This document shows positions 17,615 through 28,112 of a stretch of DNA of 64,000 nucleotides, in pieces; position 1 is the stretch's first letter; each line of letters begins with the position of its first letter. Location: the NCBI RefSeq assembly GCF_900637685.1, contig NZ_LR134388.1, positions 3,189,001-3,253,000 of the forward strand, given 5' to 3'. Made by a program: the position numbers and the translations under genes. Source of the DNA: Legionella sainthelensi (GTDB lineage Bacteria > Pseudomonadota > Gammaproteobacteria > Legionellales > Legionellaceae). The notes beneath the pieces are model-generated. The model saw nothing but the letters and a program-made list of their open reading frames with translations. It was not told where the DNA came from and ran no database searches.

Positions 17615-19645
17615 TTACCAAATCACACAACGGTTTTTATTAGCCATAGGACTATTATTAGAGATATGAAACGCTTCTTGGAATTGAGGAATATTAGCTA
17701 AACTTCCATTCACTCTGTATTGAGCAGGAGGATGTGGATCGGTAGTAATTTGATTTCTTAATTGCTGCGGTCTGATATTCATTGCCCAAACATGCGCTGT
17801 TGCTAAAAAAAACTGTTGATCAGGGGTCATACCAGCCAGTGTGGGGGCATTTTTATATTCCTTTGAATGTTGGAATGCTCTATAAGCCAAAATGATACCG
17901 CCTAAATCAGCAGTAGCTTCTCCAACAACCAATTTTCCTTGTACATGTAAATCATCGACAGCATAATTCGAATATTGATTTACAATGCATTGGGTCGCAG
18001 CCTGGAACTTTGCCAAGTCACTAGGTGTCCACCAATTTTTTAAATTGCCATAACCATCAAATTGTGCCCCTTGATCATCAAATCCATGAGTCATTTCATG
18101 TCCCATAACAAAACCAATCGCTCCATAATTCACTGCTGCTGGGGCATTAGGGGAAAAAAATGGAGGTTGCAGAATTCCGGCTGGAATATTCAGATTATTC
18201 ATTGAAGGATCATAATAGGCATTAATAGTTTGAGGAGTCATTGCCCACTCGGTTCTGTCTATAGGCTTTCCTATTTTATTAAGGTCACGATTTGTTAAAA
18301 ACTCATTCGCTCTAATAACATTTAATACATAAGGTCCCCGATTCACTTCTAGCTTAGAATAATCCCACCATTTAGAAGGATATCCTACTCGCTCTTCCAT
18401 TAAATCCAATTTTTTCAAAGCAGCTTCGCGTGTGGCTGGGGTCATCCATGATAAAGTATTAATGTCTTCTTTCAATACGGTACGAATATTCTTAAGTATG
18501 TCCAAAGCTTGCTTTTTATCTTCTGGAGAAAAATATTTATCCACGTACATCTTACCAATAGCGAATCCTAAAGCAGCATTTTCTGTAGCTACAACTCGCT
18601 TCCATCTCGGTAATATTTTTTCTGCTCCAGTAAGCACAGAAACCATTTTAAAGTTTTGATCCACAAAAGGTTTTGATAAATAAGAAGCAAAAGAATCAAT
18701 CAAGTGCCAACGTAAATACGTCTTCCAGTCTTCCAAAGAAATTGTAGTTAATTGTTTATTCATATCTTTGAAGAACACAGGCATTGCCATATTAACACTC
18801 TTCAGATTATCTAGCCCCATAGCTGTAAAATATGCAGGCCAAGAAAAGCTTGGGGTCAATTGTGCTAATTGATCCAGATCCATAATATGATAAATGGCAT
18901 GAGGGTCACGTTGTTCCACTTGAGACATAGAAACTTTGGCCATTTGCGTTTCTAGTCTCATTACTGTCTTAGCTTCAACTGTTGCTTTATCTGGGGCATC
19001 CCCTAATAATTCAAACATCTTAGCCATATGATTCACATATGCATCACGAATTTGTTTAAATTTAGTGTTATCTTTTAAATAATAATCACGATCGGGTAAA
19101 CCTAAACCTCCTTGCACTAAAGCCGCTATCATTTCACTACTATTTTTAAAATCTTGCATACTTCCAAAATCAAAAAAAACATCAACACCTATTTGGTGTA
19201 AATGAGCTATTTCATTTTGTAGATCAGTTAGGCTTTTCAAATTCGTAATGCGATCAAATTCAGGCTGTAAAGGCTTAATCCCTAGTTGATTGATGCTTTT
19301 TTCATCCATACCACTGTAATAGAAATCGCCAACTTTTTGCTCAATGCTACCTGGCTTAGCCTTGGTATCTTTAGCTGCATTAATGAGCATTTGATGGATA
19401 ATATTCTGGACTTTCTCACTGATAATATTAAAACTTCCCCAACTGGAATAATCAGGGGGGATAGGATTGTTTTTTTGCCAGGTGCCATTAGCATAAGAAT
19501 AAAAATCTTGGCTGGGTGAGATATTGGTATCTGACCAATTCATATGAAGCGCTTCTTCAGCAGCGCCTGTTTGAGGTTCAGTACTTGCAGCAAAAATCGA
19601 TGAATTACATACCAAAGCAAAAATAAGACCCATATTAAGTCTCAT
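17615..19645 (-). CDS. M13-family (neprilysin-like) zinc metallopeptidase, secreted
   Basis: A 676-residue peptidase. The N-terminal MRLNMGLIFALVCNSSIFAAS is a signal peptide. The M13_N domain occupies roughly residues 40-430 (PSQDFYSYANGTWQKNNPIP) and the catalytic domain follows. The zinc motif HEMTH is at about 516-520 in MGHEMTHGFDDQGAQFD, and the third ligand is in GEATADLGG at about 570. NAYYDPSMNNLNIPAGILQ is also diagnostic. The open frame runs upstream into lpxC, but ATG 19645 has AAAGGAGG just upstream and the signal peptide, so it is chosen. Its C-terminus ends NKNRCVIW, the CxxW family ending. Confidence 0.93.
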   Translation of the reverse strand: MRLNMGLIFALVCNSSIFAASTEPQTGAAEEALHMNWSDTNISPSQDFYSYANGTWQKNNPIPPDYSSWGSFNIISEKVQNIIHQMLINAAKDTKAKPGSIEQKVGDFYYSGMDEKSINQLGIKPLQPEFDRITNLKSLTDLQNEIAHLHQIGVDVFFDFGSMQDFKNSSEMIAALVQGGLGLPDRDYYLKDNTKFKQIRDAYVNHMAKMFELLGDAPDKATVEAKTVMRLETQMAKVSMSQVEQRDPHAIYHIMDLDQLAQLTPSFSWPAYFTAMGLDNLKSVNMAMPVFFKDMNKQLTTISLEDWKTYLRWHLIDSFASYLSKPFVDQNFKMVSVLTGAEKILPRWKRVVATENAALGFAIGKMYVDKYFSPEDKKQALDILKNIRTVLKEDINTLSWMTPATREAALKKLDLMEERVGYPSKWWDYSKLEVNRGPYVLNVIRANEFLTNRDLNKIGKPIDRTEWAMTPQTINAYYDPSMNNLNIPAGILQPPFFSPNAPAAVNYGAIGFVMGHEMTHGFDDQGAQFDGYGNLKNWWTPSDLAKFQAATQCIVNQYSNYAVDDLHVQGKLVVGEATADLGGIILAYRAFQHSKEYKNAPTLAGMTPDQQFFLATAHVWAMNIRPQQLRNQITTDPHPPAQYRVNGSLANIPQFQEAFHISNNSPMANKNRCVIW

Positions 19646-19673
19646 GACAGAACCTCCTTTGTAACCGACCCTA

Positions 19674-20588
19674 TTACGCCTCAATAGGATAAAATTCTGC
19701 TTGCAGTGCAGGAAGATACTCCTCTGTATCAAAATAAGTATATTCCCAAGCATCTTTTCTGACCATCAATTCTCGTAATAATCTATTATTTAGTTCATGA
19801 CCTGATTTATAGCCCTCGAAAGCTCCGATTAGACTAGAACCTAACAAATACAGATCACCAATTGCATCCAAAACTTTATGAGAAACAAACTCTGATTCAA
19901 ATCGAAGTCCATCATCATTAAGAACACGATAATCATCAACTACTATGGCATTATCTAAACTACCGCCCTTAGCCAAATCACATTCCCTTAATTTTTCATA
20001 ATCAGAGAGGAACCCAAAAGTCCGTGCACGACATACTTCTTTAACATACGAAGTCGCGGAGAAATCAAAACTCACTGTTTGCGGCTTATCATTAAAAGCT
20101 GGATGATCAAAATCTATAGTAAAAGTAATTTTATAACCATTGTAGGGATAGAACTGAACGAATTTTCCATTATCTTCCACACGAATTGGCTTCAGGATGC
20201 GAATGTATTTTTTAGGAGCACTTTGCTCACGAATACCTGCTGATTGAATCAAAAAAACAAAAGGCGCCGCACTACCATCCATAATAGGTAGTTCTGGTCC
20301 ATTTACATCAATATAAGCATTATCGATGCCTAAACCTGCTAAAGCGGAAAGCAAATGCTCAACAGTTGCAATCTTAATTGGGCCTTGATGTAAAGTGGTA
20401 CATAACATTGTATCCCCAACATGCTCAAAAGATGCTGGAATTTCAACCACAGGTTCAAGATCCACTCGTCTAAAAACGATACCTGTATTCACTGGAGCTG
20501 GTCTCAAGGTTAAGAGCACTTTTTCGCCAGAATGCAATCCTACCCCTGTTGCTTGGATCACTTTTTTAGGAGTTCTTTGTTTTGTCAT
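19674..20588 (-). CDS. lpxC: UDP-3-O-acyl-N-acetylglucosamine deacetylase
   Basis: Committed zinc-dependent step of lipid A synthesis. It has 304 residues. Zinc ligands sit in [19 protein letters not shown] and in [33 protein letters not shown] carries the catalytic His. [15 protein letters not shown] is also diagnostic. It follows ftsZ, as in most gammaproteobacteria, but 157 nt away and beyond a strong stem-loop, so it may have its own promoter. Confidence 0.96.
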   Translation of the reverse strand: MTKQRTPKKVIQATGVGLHSGEKVLLTLRPAPVNTGIVFRRVDLEPVVEIPASFEHVGDTMLCTTLHQGPIKIATVEHLLSALAGLGIDNAYIDVNGPELPIMDGSAAPFVFLIQSAGIREQSAPKKYIRILKPIRVEDNGKFVQFYPYNGYKITFTIDFDHPAFNDKPQTVSFDFSATSYVKEVCRARTFGFLSDYEKLRECDLAKGGSLDNAIVVDDYRVLNDDGLRFESEFVSHKVLDAIGDLYLLGSSLIGAFEGYKSGHELNNRLLRELMVRKDAWEYTYFDTEEYLPALQAEFYPIEA

Positions 20589-20711
20589 TCAGTGCTCACC
20601 TTGTTCCTCATAATATCAGATTTTTTATTTATTTACTTTGCGCGCAAAACTTCGCGATCCTATCAATATTTTACAACTTAGTCTAATTATTTTTGTATCA
20701 AAGACTTAAAT

Positions 20712-20738
20712 TTCCTTCTCCTATAACTGGAGAAGGAA
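20712..20738 (-). terminator. Perfect 10-bp stem-loop between ftsZ and lpxC
   Basis: TTCCTTCTCC (20712-20721) and GGAGAAGGAA (20729-20738) flank a 7-nt loop, immediately past the ftsZ stop on the minus strand. The downstream sequence (ATTTAAG) has only a weak T-run, so it may be a partial terminator or an mRNA-stabilising hairpin. Confidence 0.45.
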
Positions 20739-20745
20739 TTCAAAA

Positions 20746-21936
20746 TTATACCTCTTCTTGGCGACGCAAAAATGCAGGAATATCTAAATAATCTACATCA
20801 GGAACATTATCACTATTTTGCTTTACCGCGGAAGATACATTTGCCTGAGCCTGTTTGCGAACTACAGCGGGTCTATCGAATTGTTGATAATCTAATGAAC
20901 CATCACTTCGTGTGGTTTCAAGTAAACGAGCACGATGCGATTGTTGTGGTTGTACTTGTTGATGACGTTGTCTTGTATCACCTAAACCTGTCACAATAAC
21001 CGTAACACGCATTTCATCGGTCATTTCAGGATCAATTACCGTTCCTACTACTACGGTCGCATCATCAGAAATAAACTCTTTAACCACATCACCTACTTCC
21101 TCGAACTCACCAATTGACATGTCAAGGCCTGCAGTGATATTGACAAGGATGCCTCGAGCACCAGAAAAATTCACATCCTCCAGTAATGGAGAGGCGATAG
21201 CCGCTTCGGCTGCTTGGCGTGCTCGTTGCTCACCTACAGCACTCCCTGTACCCATCATTGCCATACCCATTTCTGACATTACAGTACGTACGTCTGCAAA
21301 ATCCACATTGATTAAACCTGGGCGAGTAATTAAATCAGATATCCCTTTTACCGCACCAAGTAAAACATTGTTCGCTGCTTTAAACGCATTAAGGAGACTG
21401 ATATTTTTGCCAAGAACACTCAGTAATTTGTTGTTAGGTATCGTGATCAGTGAATCAACATGCTCTGCGAGACGGCGTATTCCTTCTTCAGCAGCCAATG
21501 CGCGTTGTTTGCCTTCAAAGGAGAAAGGTTTGGTCACTACAGCAACAGTTAATATTCCCAATTCTTTAGCAATTTCTGCAAAGACAGGTGCCGCACCTGT
21601 TCCAGTGCCTCCGCCCATTCCTGCCGTGATGAACACCATATCCGCACCACTTAAAATTTCACGGATAAGGTCTCTATCTTCTTCTGCCGCTTCTCGACCG
21701 ATTTGTGGATTTGCGCCTGCACCCAAACCTTTAGTAAGTTCATCACCTAGTTGAATATGTATTTTTGCATTAGACCCTTTTAATGCCTGCGCATCAGTAT
21801 TAGCACAAATGAATTCAACGCCATCAATATTCTCTGCGACCATATGTTCAACGGCATTACCACCGCCACCACCTACACCAACGACCTTAATTACAGCATT
21901 ATTGGTATAATGTTGGCTTTCCATTAATTCAAACAT
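20746..21936 (-). CDS. ftsZ: Cell division GTPase FtsZ
   Basis: Tubulin-like GTPase that forms the Z ring. It has 396 residues. The GTP-binding signature [11 protein letters not shown] is near residues 108-118, the T7 synergy loop [11 protein letters not shown] is intact, and the C-terminal conserved peptide [13 protein letters not shown], the site bound by ZipA and FtsA, is present. A Q-rich linker ([14 protein letters not shown]) precedes it. It follows ftsA with a 96-nt gap. Confidence 0.98.
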   Translation of the reverse strand: MFELMESQHYTNNAVIKVVGVGGGGGNAVEHMVAENIDGVEFICANTDAQALKGSNAKIHIQLGDELTKGLGAGANPQIGREAAEEDRDLIREILSGADMVFITAGMGGGTGTGAAPVFAEIAKELGILTVAVVTKPFSFEGKQRALAAEEGIRRLAEHVDSLITIPNNKLLSVLGKNISLLNAFKAANNVLLGAVKGISDLITRPGLINVDFADVRTVMSEMGMAMMGTGSAVGEQRARQAAEAAIASPLLEDVNFSGARGILVNITAGLDMSIGEFEEVGDVVKEFISDDATVVVGTVIDPEMTDEMRVTVIVTGLGDTRQRHQQVQPQQSHRARLLETTRSDGSLDYQQFDRPAVVRKQAQANVSSAVKQNSDNVPDVDYLDIPAFLRRQEEV

Positions 21937-22032
21937 AACCCCGCTCCCCTCATATGTTTATTCTTTATCTAATCCAGCAGTAACGACTATAATGAAATAT
22001 CTGCTGATTTAATTTAAAACCTATTTTGTTAT

Positions 22033-23271
22033 CTAAAAATTGCCTTGGAACCATTCCTTCATACGTGCCCACAAACTGCGAGTACTATCATTCATCGCAG
22101 GTACGCTGTAGTTTGATTCATACTGCTGTTGATAACCATGTAACAATAATCCTACCCCTGTAGCAAAAGAAGGGTTTTCGGTTGCTTCAGCCAAACCCGA
22201 TACAGAATGTGCGAAACCTTTTCTTACAGGCATTTCAAAACAGAGTTCTGCAAGTTCAATACCTCCTCGTACATTTGCAGCACCGCCAGTAAGAACAATA
22301 CCTGCTGCCATCCGATCCTCAAAACCACTGCGTCGTAATTCATTGCGAACCAAAGTAAACAACTCTTCATAACGTGCAGCAACCACATCAGATAGGGCCG
22401 TGGCTGAAATTTTTCGTCCTGGCCTATCATTTACACTGGTGACTTCCAACATTTGGTTTGCATTAGCTAATTCAGATAATGCGCAAGCATGATTCAACTT
22501 AATGGTTTCAGCTGCTTTAGTTGGTGTACGTAAAGCCATAGCAATATCGTTAGTGACTTGGTCTCCCGCAATAGGAATTACTGCGGTATGTTGAATTGCA
22601 CCTTCAGAAAATATGGCTATATCTGTCGTTCCGCCACCAATATCAATGAGACACACACCTAAATCTTTCTCATCTTCAGTAAGGACTGCATGACTCGAAG
22701 CCAATTGCTCAAGGATAATATCATTCACTTCCAATCCGCATCGCCGCACACACTTGACTATATTTTGTGCAGCACTTACAAGACCAGTGACGATATGCAC
22801 CCGCGACTCGAGCCTCACTCCAGACATTCCTATAGGCTCGCGAATACTGTTTTGGTGATCAATAATAAACTCTTGAGGTAAAACATGAAGTATTTTTTGA
22901 TCTGCAGGAATTGCCACTGCTTTTGCAGCATCAATTACTCGTTCTACATCAGCCTGCGATACTTCTTTATCACGAATAGCCACAATCCCATGTGAATTCA
23001 AACTACGAATGTGACTTCCTGCGATACCTGCATAAACTGTCCGCACTTCGCATCCAGCCATGAGCTCTGCTTCTTGAACTGCTCGTTGTATGGAGTTTAC
23101 AGTAGCCTCTATATCCACAACAACACCGCGTTTTAGACCGCGAGAGGGATGGCGACCTATTCCGATAATTTCTATTGCACCATCAGAGGTTACTTCACCA
23201 ATTAATGCAATTACTTTTGAAGTTCCGATGTCCAATCCAGTGATAATATTTTTTTCTATTTTTTTTGCCAT
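22033..23271 (-). CDS. ftsA: Cell division protein FtsA
   Basis: Actin-like membrane tether of the Z ring. Phosphate-binding segments TGLDIGTSKV and LIDIGGGTTDIAIF are typical, as is VLTGGAAN. The C-terminal amphipathic helix (SLWARMKEWFQGNF) is the membrane-targeting sequence. I place the start at ATG 23271 (MAKKIEKN), which overlaps the ftsQ stop as TAATG and has GGAA upstream, giving 412 residues. A GTG at 23295 in the same frame would add eight residues. Confidence 0.95.
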   Translation of the reverse strand: MAKKIEKNIITGLDIGTSKVIALIGEVTSDGAIEIIGIGRHPSRGLKRGVVVDIEATVNSIQRAVQEAELMAGCEVRTVYAGIAGSHIRSLNSHGIVAIRDKEVSQADVERVIDAAKAVAIPADQKILHVLPQEFIIDHQNSIREPIGMSGVRLESRVHIVTGLVSAAQNIVKCVRRCGLEVNDIILEQLASSHAVLTEDEKDLGVCLIDIGGGTTDIAIFSEGAIQHTAVIPIAGDQVTNDIAMALRTPTKAAETIKLNHACALSELANANQMLEVTSVNDRPGRKISATALSDVVAARYEELFTLVRNELRRSGFEDRMAAGIVLTGGAANVRGGIELAELCFEMPVRKGFAHSVSGLAEATENPSFATGVGLLLHGYQQQYESNYSVPAMNDSTRSLWARMKEWFQGNF

Positions 23272-24011
23272 TATCGTTCCGTTTGTTGTTTCCACTGCAC
23301 TGCCATACCACGTGGATAACGCAAGTCCACGCTTGCCAACTGCTCTATTTTTTCAGCAAATACCGCAGGATATGCTTTACAAAAACGAAGCAATCGCGCT
23401 TCAAGTTCTTTCTTTCCTAAATATATCTTGATTCCATTACCTAAAAGCAATACCCATGATTGGTTTTCGCTTAAATTTAGTCCAGCAGCCTTCACATCAT
23501 ACATTGATAATATCTTACTCAATTTTTTGTAAACTTGTAAGACGTCTACTTGTTGAGATACAGGACCTTTTAAGCGAGGGATATTTAGATCTTCAGGGAC
23601 AGCATCTTCATTAAATAATCTGCCATCCTCTGTCATCAAAGCATTATTCCAAATCGCAACCGGTTTTTTCTCAACAAGTTTTATTTTTAAAGTATCAGGC
23701 CAAATACGCTCGACACTGGCACTATCCACCCAACCTATCGCATTTAATTCATGCTGTAATGAACTTACTGGAAAAGTAAAAAAACTATGAATCAAATATC
23801 TTGATAATATATTTTCCAATTCCTGATGAGTTACATGTTCGTAATTTGCAGAGACTTTAACCGTAGTAATTGGAAAACGCCCTGCATCCGACATATAATA
23901 ATAACCCAAACGATAGGTCAAAAATATCGCACTCAAACTTAATACTAATAACCAACAAATATAACGCAAATTCCCGAAAACGACACTCCTATTTTTATCC
24001 ATGACATTCAT
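23271..24011 (-). CDS. ftsQ: Cell division protein FtsQ
   Basis: Bitopic divisome protein linking early and late proteins through FtsB and FtsL. It has 246 residues, with a short cytoplasmic N-terminus, one membrane helix ([24 protein letters not shown]), a POTRA domain beginning at [20 protein letters not shown], and a beta domain ending with the conserved [16 protein letters not shown]. The start overlaps the ddlB stop by 4 nt (ATGA), and the stop overlaps the ftsA start. Confidence 0.94.
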   Translation of the reverse strand: MNVMDKNRSVVFGNLRYICWLLVLSLSAIFLTYRLGYYYMSDAGRFPITTVKVSANYEHVTHQELENILSRYLIHSFFTFPVSSLQHELNAIGWVDSASVERIWPDTLKIKLVEKKPVAIWNNALMTEDGRLFNEDAVPEDLNIPRLKGPVSQQVDVLQVYKKLSKILSMYDVKAAGLNLSENQSWVLLLGNGIKIYLGKKELEARLLRFCKAYPAVFAEKIEQLASVDLRYPRGMAVQWKQQTER

Positions 24012-25102
24012 AGGTAATTGGTTACTAAATGTCTACGACAGTTCTGGTGCACCATCGCAATGCGAATCAGTTCATCAAGCAAATCAGGATACGATAAACC
24101 ACTTGCCTGCCATAATTTTGGATACATACTAATCGAAGTAAATCCTGGTAATGTATTCACTTCATTAAAATAAATTGTCTCGGTTTTTTCATTAACAAAA
24201 AAATCAACTCGCGCCATACCCTTACATTTTAATCGAAGAAAAATATCTGCTGCTGCTTGCTTTAATTGTTCATACAAAGTGTGACTTAAAAGAGCAGGTA
24301 TTATTAAATCAGTTTTTCCACTCTCTAAGTATTTTGCTGAGTAAGAATAAAAACCATCAGGATGATTTACTCGAATTTCACCCGCAAGACTCACTCTTGG
24401 TTTCCCTGCTGGAATGATACTCTCAAGAACGGATATTTCAATCTCTCTTCCCGACACAAATGCTTCGACTAAGATTTCTTCGTCATAACGTAGGGCATCC
24501 TCTACAGCATTGATGAGCTCAGCCATATTTTTTGCTTTATGTATGCCTACACTAGAGCCCATGGCACAAGGTTTAACAAATAAAGGCCAACCAAATTCTG
24601 TAGCGACTTCTTGACAAAAACGTTGTCTTTCAGATGCAGAGGTATGCCACGACAAAAGCTTATAATTCGCTGATTTTATTCCATTAACACAAGCGATACG
24701 TCTTGCCATATCTTTGTCCATACCAATGGCTGAAGAAAGCACATCACAACCGACATAAGCAACACCTGATAACTCAAGTACTCCTTGTAAACAGCCATCT
24801 TCATACAACGGTCCATGGACTACAGGAAATACAATATCAGCATCAACAGATAAGCGCCCATTGATAATTAAACCTGCTACAGGCTTTGATTTTTCAGTCA
24901 CTACAGGAAGCTTTTCTTTACATGCCAATAAATCCTGGTATTGATGTTGATGCAACAATCCATCTTTATCCATAGCAATAGGAATAACATTATATTTTTT
25001 AGCATCTAAATGAGCTAAAACAGATGCAGCTGAAATCAGTGAAATTTCATGCTCTCCAGATTTACCACCATAAAGCAGGACTAAGTTGATAAGCTTAGAC
25101 AT
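24008..25102 (-). CDS. ddlB: D-alanine--D-alanine ligase
   Basis: ATP-grasp ligase making D-Ala-D-Ala for the MurF reaction. It has 364 residues. [20 protein letters not shown] is at the N-terminus, [19 protein letters not shown] is the substrate loop, [16 protein letters not shown] is the ATP-grasp segment, and [21 protein letters not shown] is the C-terminal Mg-binding motif. The substrate loop has LY where many homologues have LG. It overlaps murB by one base at 25102. Confidence 0.95.
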   Translation of the reverse strand: MSKLINLVLLYGGKSGEHEISLISAASVLAHLDAKKYNVIPIAMDKDGLLHQHQYQDLLACKEKLPVVTEKSKPVAGLIINGRLSVDADIVFPVVHGPLYEDGCLQGVLELSGVAYVGCDVLSSAIGMDKDMARRIACVNGIKSANYKLLSWHTSASERQRFCQEVATEFGWPLFVKPCAMGSSVGIHKAKNMAELINAVEDALRYDEEILVEAFVSGREIEISVLESIIPAGKPRVSLAGEIRVNHPDGFYSYSAKYLESGKTDLIIPALLSHTLYEQLKQAAADIFLRLKCKGMARVDFFVNEKTETIYFNEVNTLPGFTSISMYPKLWQASGLSYPDLLDELIRIAMVHQNCRRHLVTNYL

Positions 25103-25458
25103 TAATAATCTCCAATAATATGTACTTCGCGCACCAACTCAATTGTTGTCTGGTCACGAACTTTAGATTGTACTAAATGAATCAATCCTGCAATATCAGC
25201 CGCAATTGCCGAGCCTTGATGATTGATAATAAAATTGGCATGCTTTTGAGAAACTGCTGCCCCACCTATCGTGCATCCTTTCAAACCACAAGATTCAATC
25301 AATCGAGCTGCATAATAGCCTGAAGGATTTCTAAATACCGACCCACAGTTATATTCGTTTGTAAGCTGTGTATTTGCTCGATGGGCTAACAAATTATTAT
25401 AAAGCAAGGTGCCTTGTAATTTAGCGGGAAGATTGCAATCATTCTCTATTGTGCTCAT
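25102..25458 (-). pseudogene. murB: MurB (UDP-N-acetylenolpyruvoylglucosamine reductase) with internal in-frame deletion
   Basis: MurB reduces enolpyruvyl-UDP-GlcNAc to UDP-MurNAc and is normally about 300 residues. This frame has 118. Residues 1-26 (ending LQGTLLYNNLLAH) match the usual MurB N-terminus. The next residues jump to the C-terminal domain: TQLTNEYNCGSVFRNPSGYY, AARLIESCGLKGCTIGGAAV and KHANFIINHQG, ending at EVHIIGDY. The whole FAD-binding type 4 domain, about 165-180 residues, is absent, with the join near 25380. Its ATG lies 7 nt after the murC stop and its end overlaps ddlB, so operon placement is intact. It could not bind FAD as written. Either a second murB exists or the sequence is missing about 0.5 kb here. 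Confidence 0.85.
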
Positions 25459-25465
25459 TTAATTC

Positions 25466-26875
25466 TCATAATTCTTGCATCAAGTTCACCGCGATTTGTC
25501 CGATACTTCCTGCTCCTTGCATCAGGATCACATCACCCTCTTTGACCGACTCATCTAAACTTTTTTTAAGCGACTCTTCATCTACTAAAGTAACTTTTTT
25601 GTCATTGTTTCTTATTTTTTGTGCCAGACCTTCACTACTTACACCAGGAATTTCAGACTCCCCTGCAGAGTAAATGTCAAACAAAAACAACTCGTCAGCA
25701 AGGCTTAATACATCAACAAATTGATCCTGTAACTCTTGAGTTCGTGTATAACGATGCGGTTGAAATACATGCACTAACCGCTTATTTGGCCATACATGAC
25801 GAAATGCATCTATGGTTGATAGGATTTCTTGGGGATGATGTCCGTAATCATCAACAACAATAGCAGATCCTTTCTCGAATTTTTTCTCGCCTAGCATTTG
25901 AAAACGGCGACCCACACCCTGAAATTTTTCCAAAGCTCGAATAATAGAATTATCATCAACACCTAGTTGTGTAGCAATTGCTATCGACGCTAAAGCATTT
26001 AATACATTATGGCGGCCTGGATATTGAAATTGAATTTTTAGTGGTGAATAGGATTTTGGACGAATGACTGTAAACTCGCTAATAAGTTCGTTTTGCGACC
26101 AATCTATCGCACGGTAATGAGCTTCTTCTGCAAATCCATAAGTTAAGGTAGGTCTCTCAATAAGTGGCAAAATTTTACGCACTTCAGGATCATCAACACA
26201 TACCACCGCCAAACCATAGAAAGGCAAGTGATGTAAAAACTCAAGAAAAGTAGTTCTTAATTTTTCAAAATTGTTTTCATAGGTTCCCATATGATCTGCG
26301 TCGATATTAGTCACTATCGCCATCATAGGTTTTAAGAATAAAAAGGATGCATCACTTTCATCAGCTTCAACAACAAAGTAAGGAGACTGACCAAGTTGGG
26401 CATTAATCCCTAGACTATTTAGTTTTCCCCCAATGACGAAGCTTGGATCTAATCCTCCTTCAGCAAGAACGCTACTTACTAAGCTTGTAGTTGTTGTTTT
26501 GCCATGAGTCCCCGCCACAGCGATACCATGTCGAAAGCGCATCAGCTCCGCCAACATTGCTGCTCGTGGGATAACCGGTATCATTTGTTCGCGTGCTGCT
26601 ACTATTTCAGGATTATTCCACTCCACAGCTGAAGAACGAACAACAACATCGGCTCCTTTGATGTGTTCTGCTTTATGTCCTAAATAAACAGGAACTCCCA
26701 AAGATTTTAATCTTTGTACCGTACTTCCTGCGCCTAAATCTGAACCTGTAATGCGATATCCTTGATTGTGTAAAACCTCAGCAATTCCACACATACCAAC
26801 ACCACCAATCCCAACAAAATGTATTTGCTCTACGCAACCCATCCGTGAAGATATAAACTGTCCCGAATTGCTCAC
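25466..26875 (-). CDS. murC: UDP-N-acetylmuramate--L-alanine ligase
   Basis: First Mur ligase, adding L-Ala to UDP-MurNAc. It has 469 residues. The N-terminal Rossmann segment IHFVGIGGVGMCGIAEVLHNQG, the P-loop GTHGKTTTTSLVSSVL, EADESDASF, and the domain-3 start DDYGHHPQEI are all diagnostic. It is followed directly by murB. 57 nt separate it from ftsW, where many gammaproteobacteria carry murG. Confidence 0.97.
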   Translation of the reverse strand: MSNSGQFISSRMGCVEQIHFVGIGGVGMCGIAEVLHNQGYRITGSDLGAGSTVQRLKSLGVPVYLGHKAEHIKGADVVVRSSAVEWNNPEIVAAREQMIPVIPRAAMLAELMRFRHGIAVAGTHGKTTTTSLVSSVLAEGGLDPSFVIGGKLNSLGINAQLGQSPYFVVEADESDASFLFLKPMMAIVTNIDADHMGTYENNFEKLRTTFLEFLHHLPFYGLAVVCVDDPEVRKILPLIERPTLTYGFAEEAHYRAIDWSQNELISEFTVIRPKSYSPLKIQFQYPGRHNVLNALASIAIATQLGVDDNSIIRALEKFQGVGRRFQMLGEKKFEKGSAIVVDDYGHHPQEILSTIDAFRHVWPNKRLVHVFQPHRYTRTQELQDQFVDVLSLADELFLFDIYSAGESEIPGVSSEGLAQKIRNNDKKVTLVDEESLKKSLDESVKEGDVILMQGAGSIGQIAVNLMQEL

Positions 26876-26932
26876 AATTCCCCCTTATGTTGACCTAAAC
26901 TTACCATCAAATAGCTATTTTCTGATGGATAT

Positions 26933-28108
26933 TTAGGTTGATATCGGCCTCAACCCAAGAGCCTGCCAACGATTCTCATGATCTATGCGCAATAATAACG
27001 CAATTACAACACAATTGATAACCATACTAGCACCACCGTAACTCATCAGTGGTAAAGTTAATCCTTTTGTAGGTAACAAACCTGAGTTAACCCCCATATT
27101 AATAGCTGCTTGTAAACCCAGCCAAAAGGTTAATCCGTAAGCTGTATAAGAAGCAAATAATCGCTCCTGTATATAAGAGTTGTAGGCAATGGTCAAACCT
27201 CTAATCACTAAAATACTGTATAAAGCCATCACCATTAAAATACCTACCAAACCTAATTCTTCTGCCAAAACAGCAAACAAAAAATCAGTATGTGCCTCAG
27301 GCAGATATAATAATTTTTGAATACTTTCTCCTAAACCAGCGCCAAACCAACCACCTCGTCCGAATGCAATTAAAGATTGAGTCAATTGATAACCACTATT
27401 ATATTGGTCTGCCCAAGGATCTAAAAATGCAGTCAGACGAGCAACTCGATAAGGTGACGAAACAGCCAAAAAGGCTAATGCTCCCATTACTACTAGCATC
27501 AAGCCTATATAGTAACGTAATTTTACTCCTGCTAAAAACAACATAGCCATCACTGTACCTGAAATAACAACAGTAGCTCCAAAATCAGGCTCCATCAGAA
27601 GCAAGAGTGATACTACTCCTAAAATAACCATAGGTTTAATGAAGCCCAAAATACTACTACTCACCGCTTTTTGCTGACGAACTAAATAACCCGCCAAATA
27701 AAAAATCATAGTGAGCTTAGCCAATTCAGAAACTTGAACTCCTATAGGTCCTAATGCCAACCACCGTCTACTACCATTAACTGAACGACCAATTCCGGGA
27801 ACCAATACAATCAGTAACATGAGTAAACAGATTATTAGCATTGGCATGCTAATACGCTCCCAAACACTACTATCAGTTCTAACAATTATTAAAGCAACAA
27901 CTAAACCTGCAGCTAAATAACACACTTGACGGATCAAAAAATGAAACGGTTGATGAAAATATTTAGTAGAAATCATGACTGAACTTGAGGCAACCATCAT
28001 AAGCCCAATGATCAACAAACAAATCACGACACTAATCAGCCATTTATCATAAAGCGAAATAGGTTTACTGACAGGTTTACCCCGCTGATTCACATGTCTT
28101 GGTCGCAT
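26933..28108 (-). CDS. ftsW: SEDS peptidoglycan glycosyltransferase FtsW
   Basis: Septal SEDS-family polymerase partner of FtsI. It has 391 residues and about ten membrane segments. SEDS motifs include GSRRWLALGPIGVQVSELAKL, LMEPDFGATVVI, DPWADQYNSGYQLTQSLIAFGRGGWFG, EAHTDFLFAVLAEELGLVG and GLLPTKGLTLPLMSYGGASM. The last aspartate-containing loop and the proline-rich GLTLPLMSYGG are conserved. It sits 4 nt after murD. Confidence 0.96.
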   Translation of the reverse strand: MRPRHVNQRGKPVSKPISLYDKWLISVVICLLIIGLMMVASSSVMISTKYFHQPFHFLIRQVCYLAAGLVVALIIVRTDSSVWERISMPMLIICLLMLLIVLVPGIGRSVNGSRRWLALGPIGVQVSELAKLTMIFYLAGYLVRQQKAVSSSILGFIKPMVILGVVSLLLLMEPDFGATVVISGTVMAMLFLAGVKLRYYIGLMLVVMGALAFLAVSSPYRVARLTAFLDPWADQYNSGYQLTQSLIAFGRGGWFGAGLGESIQKLLYLPEAHTDFLFAVLAEELGLVGILMVMALYSILVIRGLTIAYNSYIQERLFASYTAYGLTFWLGLQAAINMGVNSGLLPTKGLTLPLMSYGGASMVINCVVIALLLRIDHENRWQALGLRPIST

Positions 28109-28112
28109 CGAC

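Noticed and set aside
19646-19753. Extended N-terminus of the M13 peptidase starting at 19753
   Set aside because: It would overlap lpxC by 80 nt, lacks a ribosome-binding site and would bury the signal peptide; ATG 19645 has AAAGGAGG.
21119-21754. 211-residue open frame on the plus strand inside ftsZ
   Set aside because: Antisense to a firmly identified gene; no family resemblance and low-complexity Ser/Ala/Pro composition.
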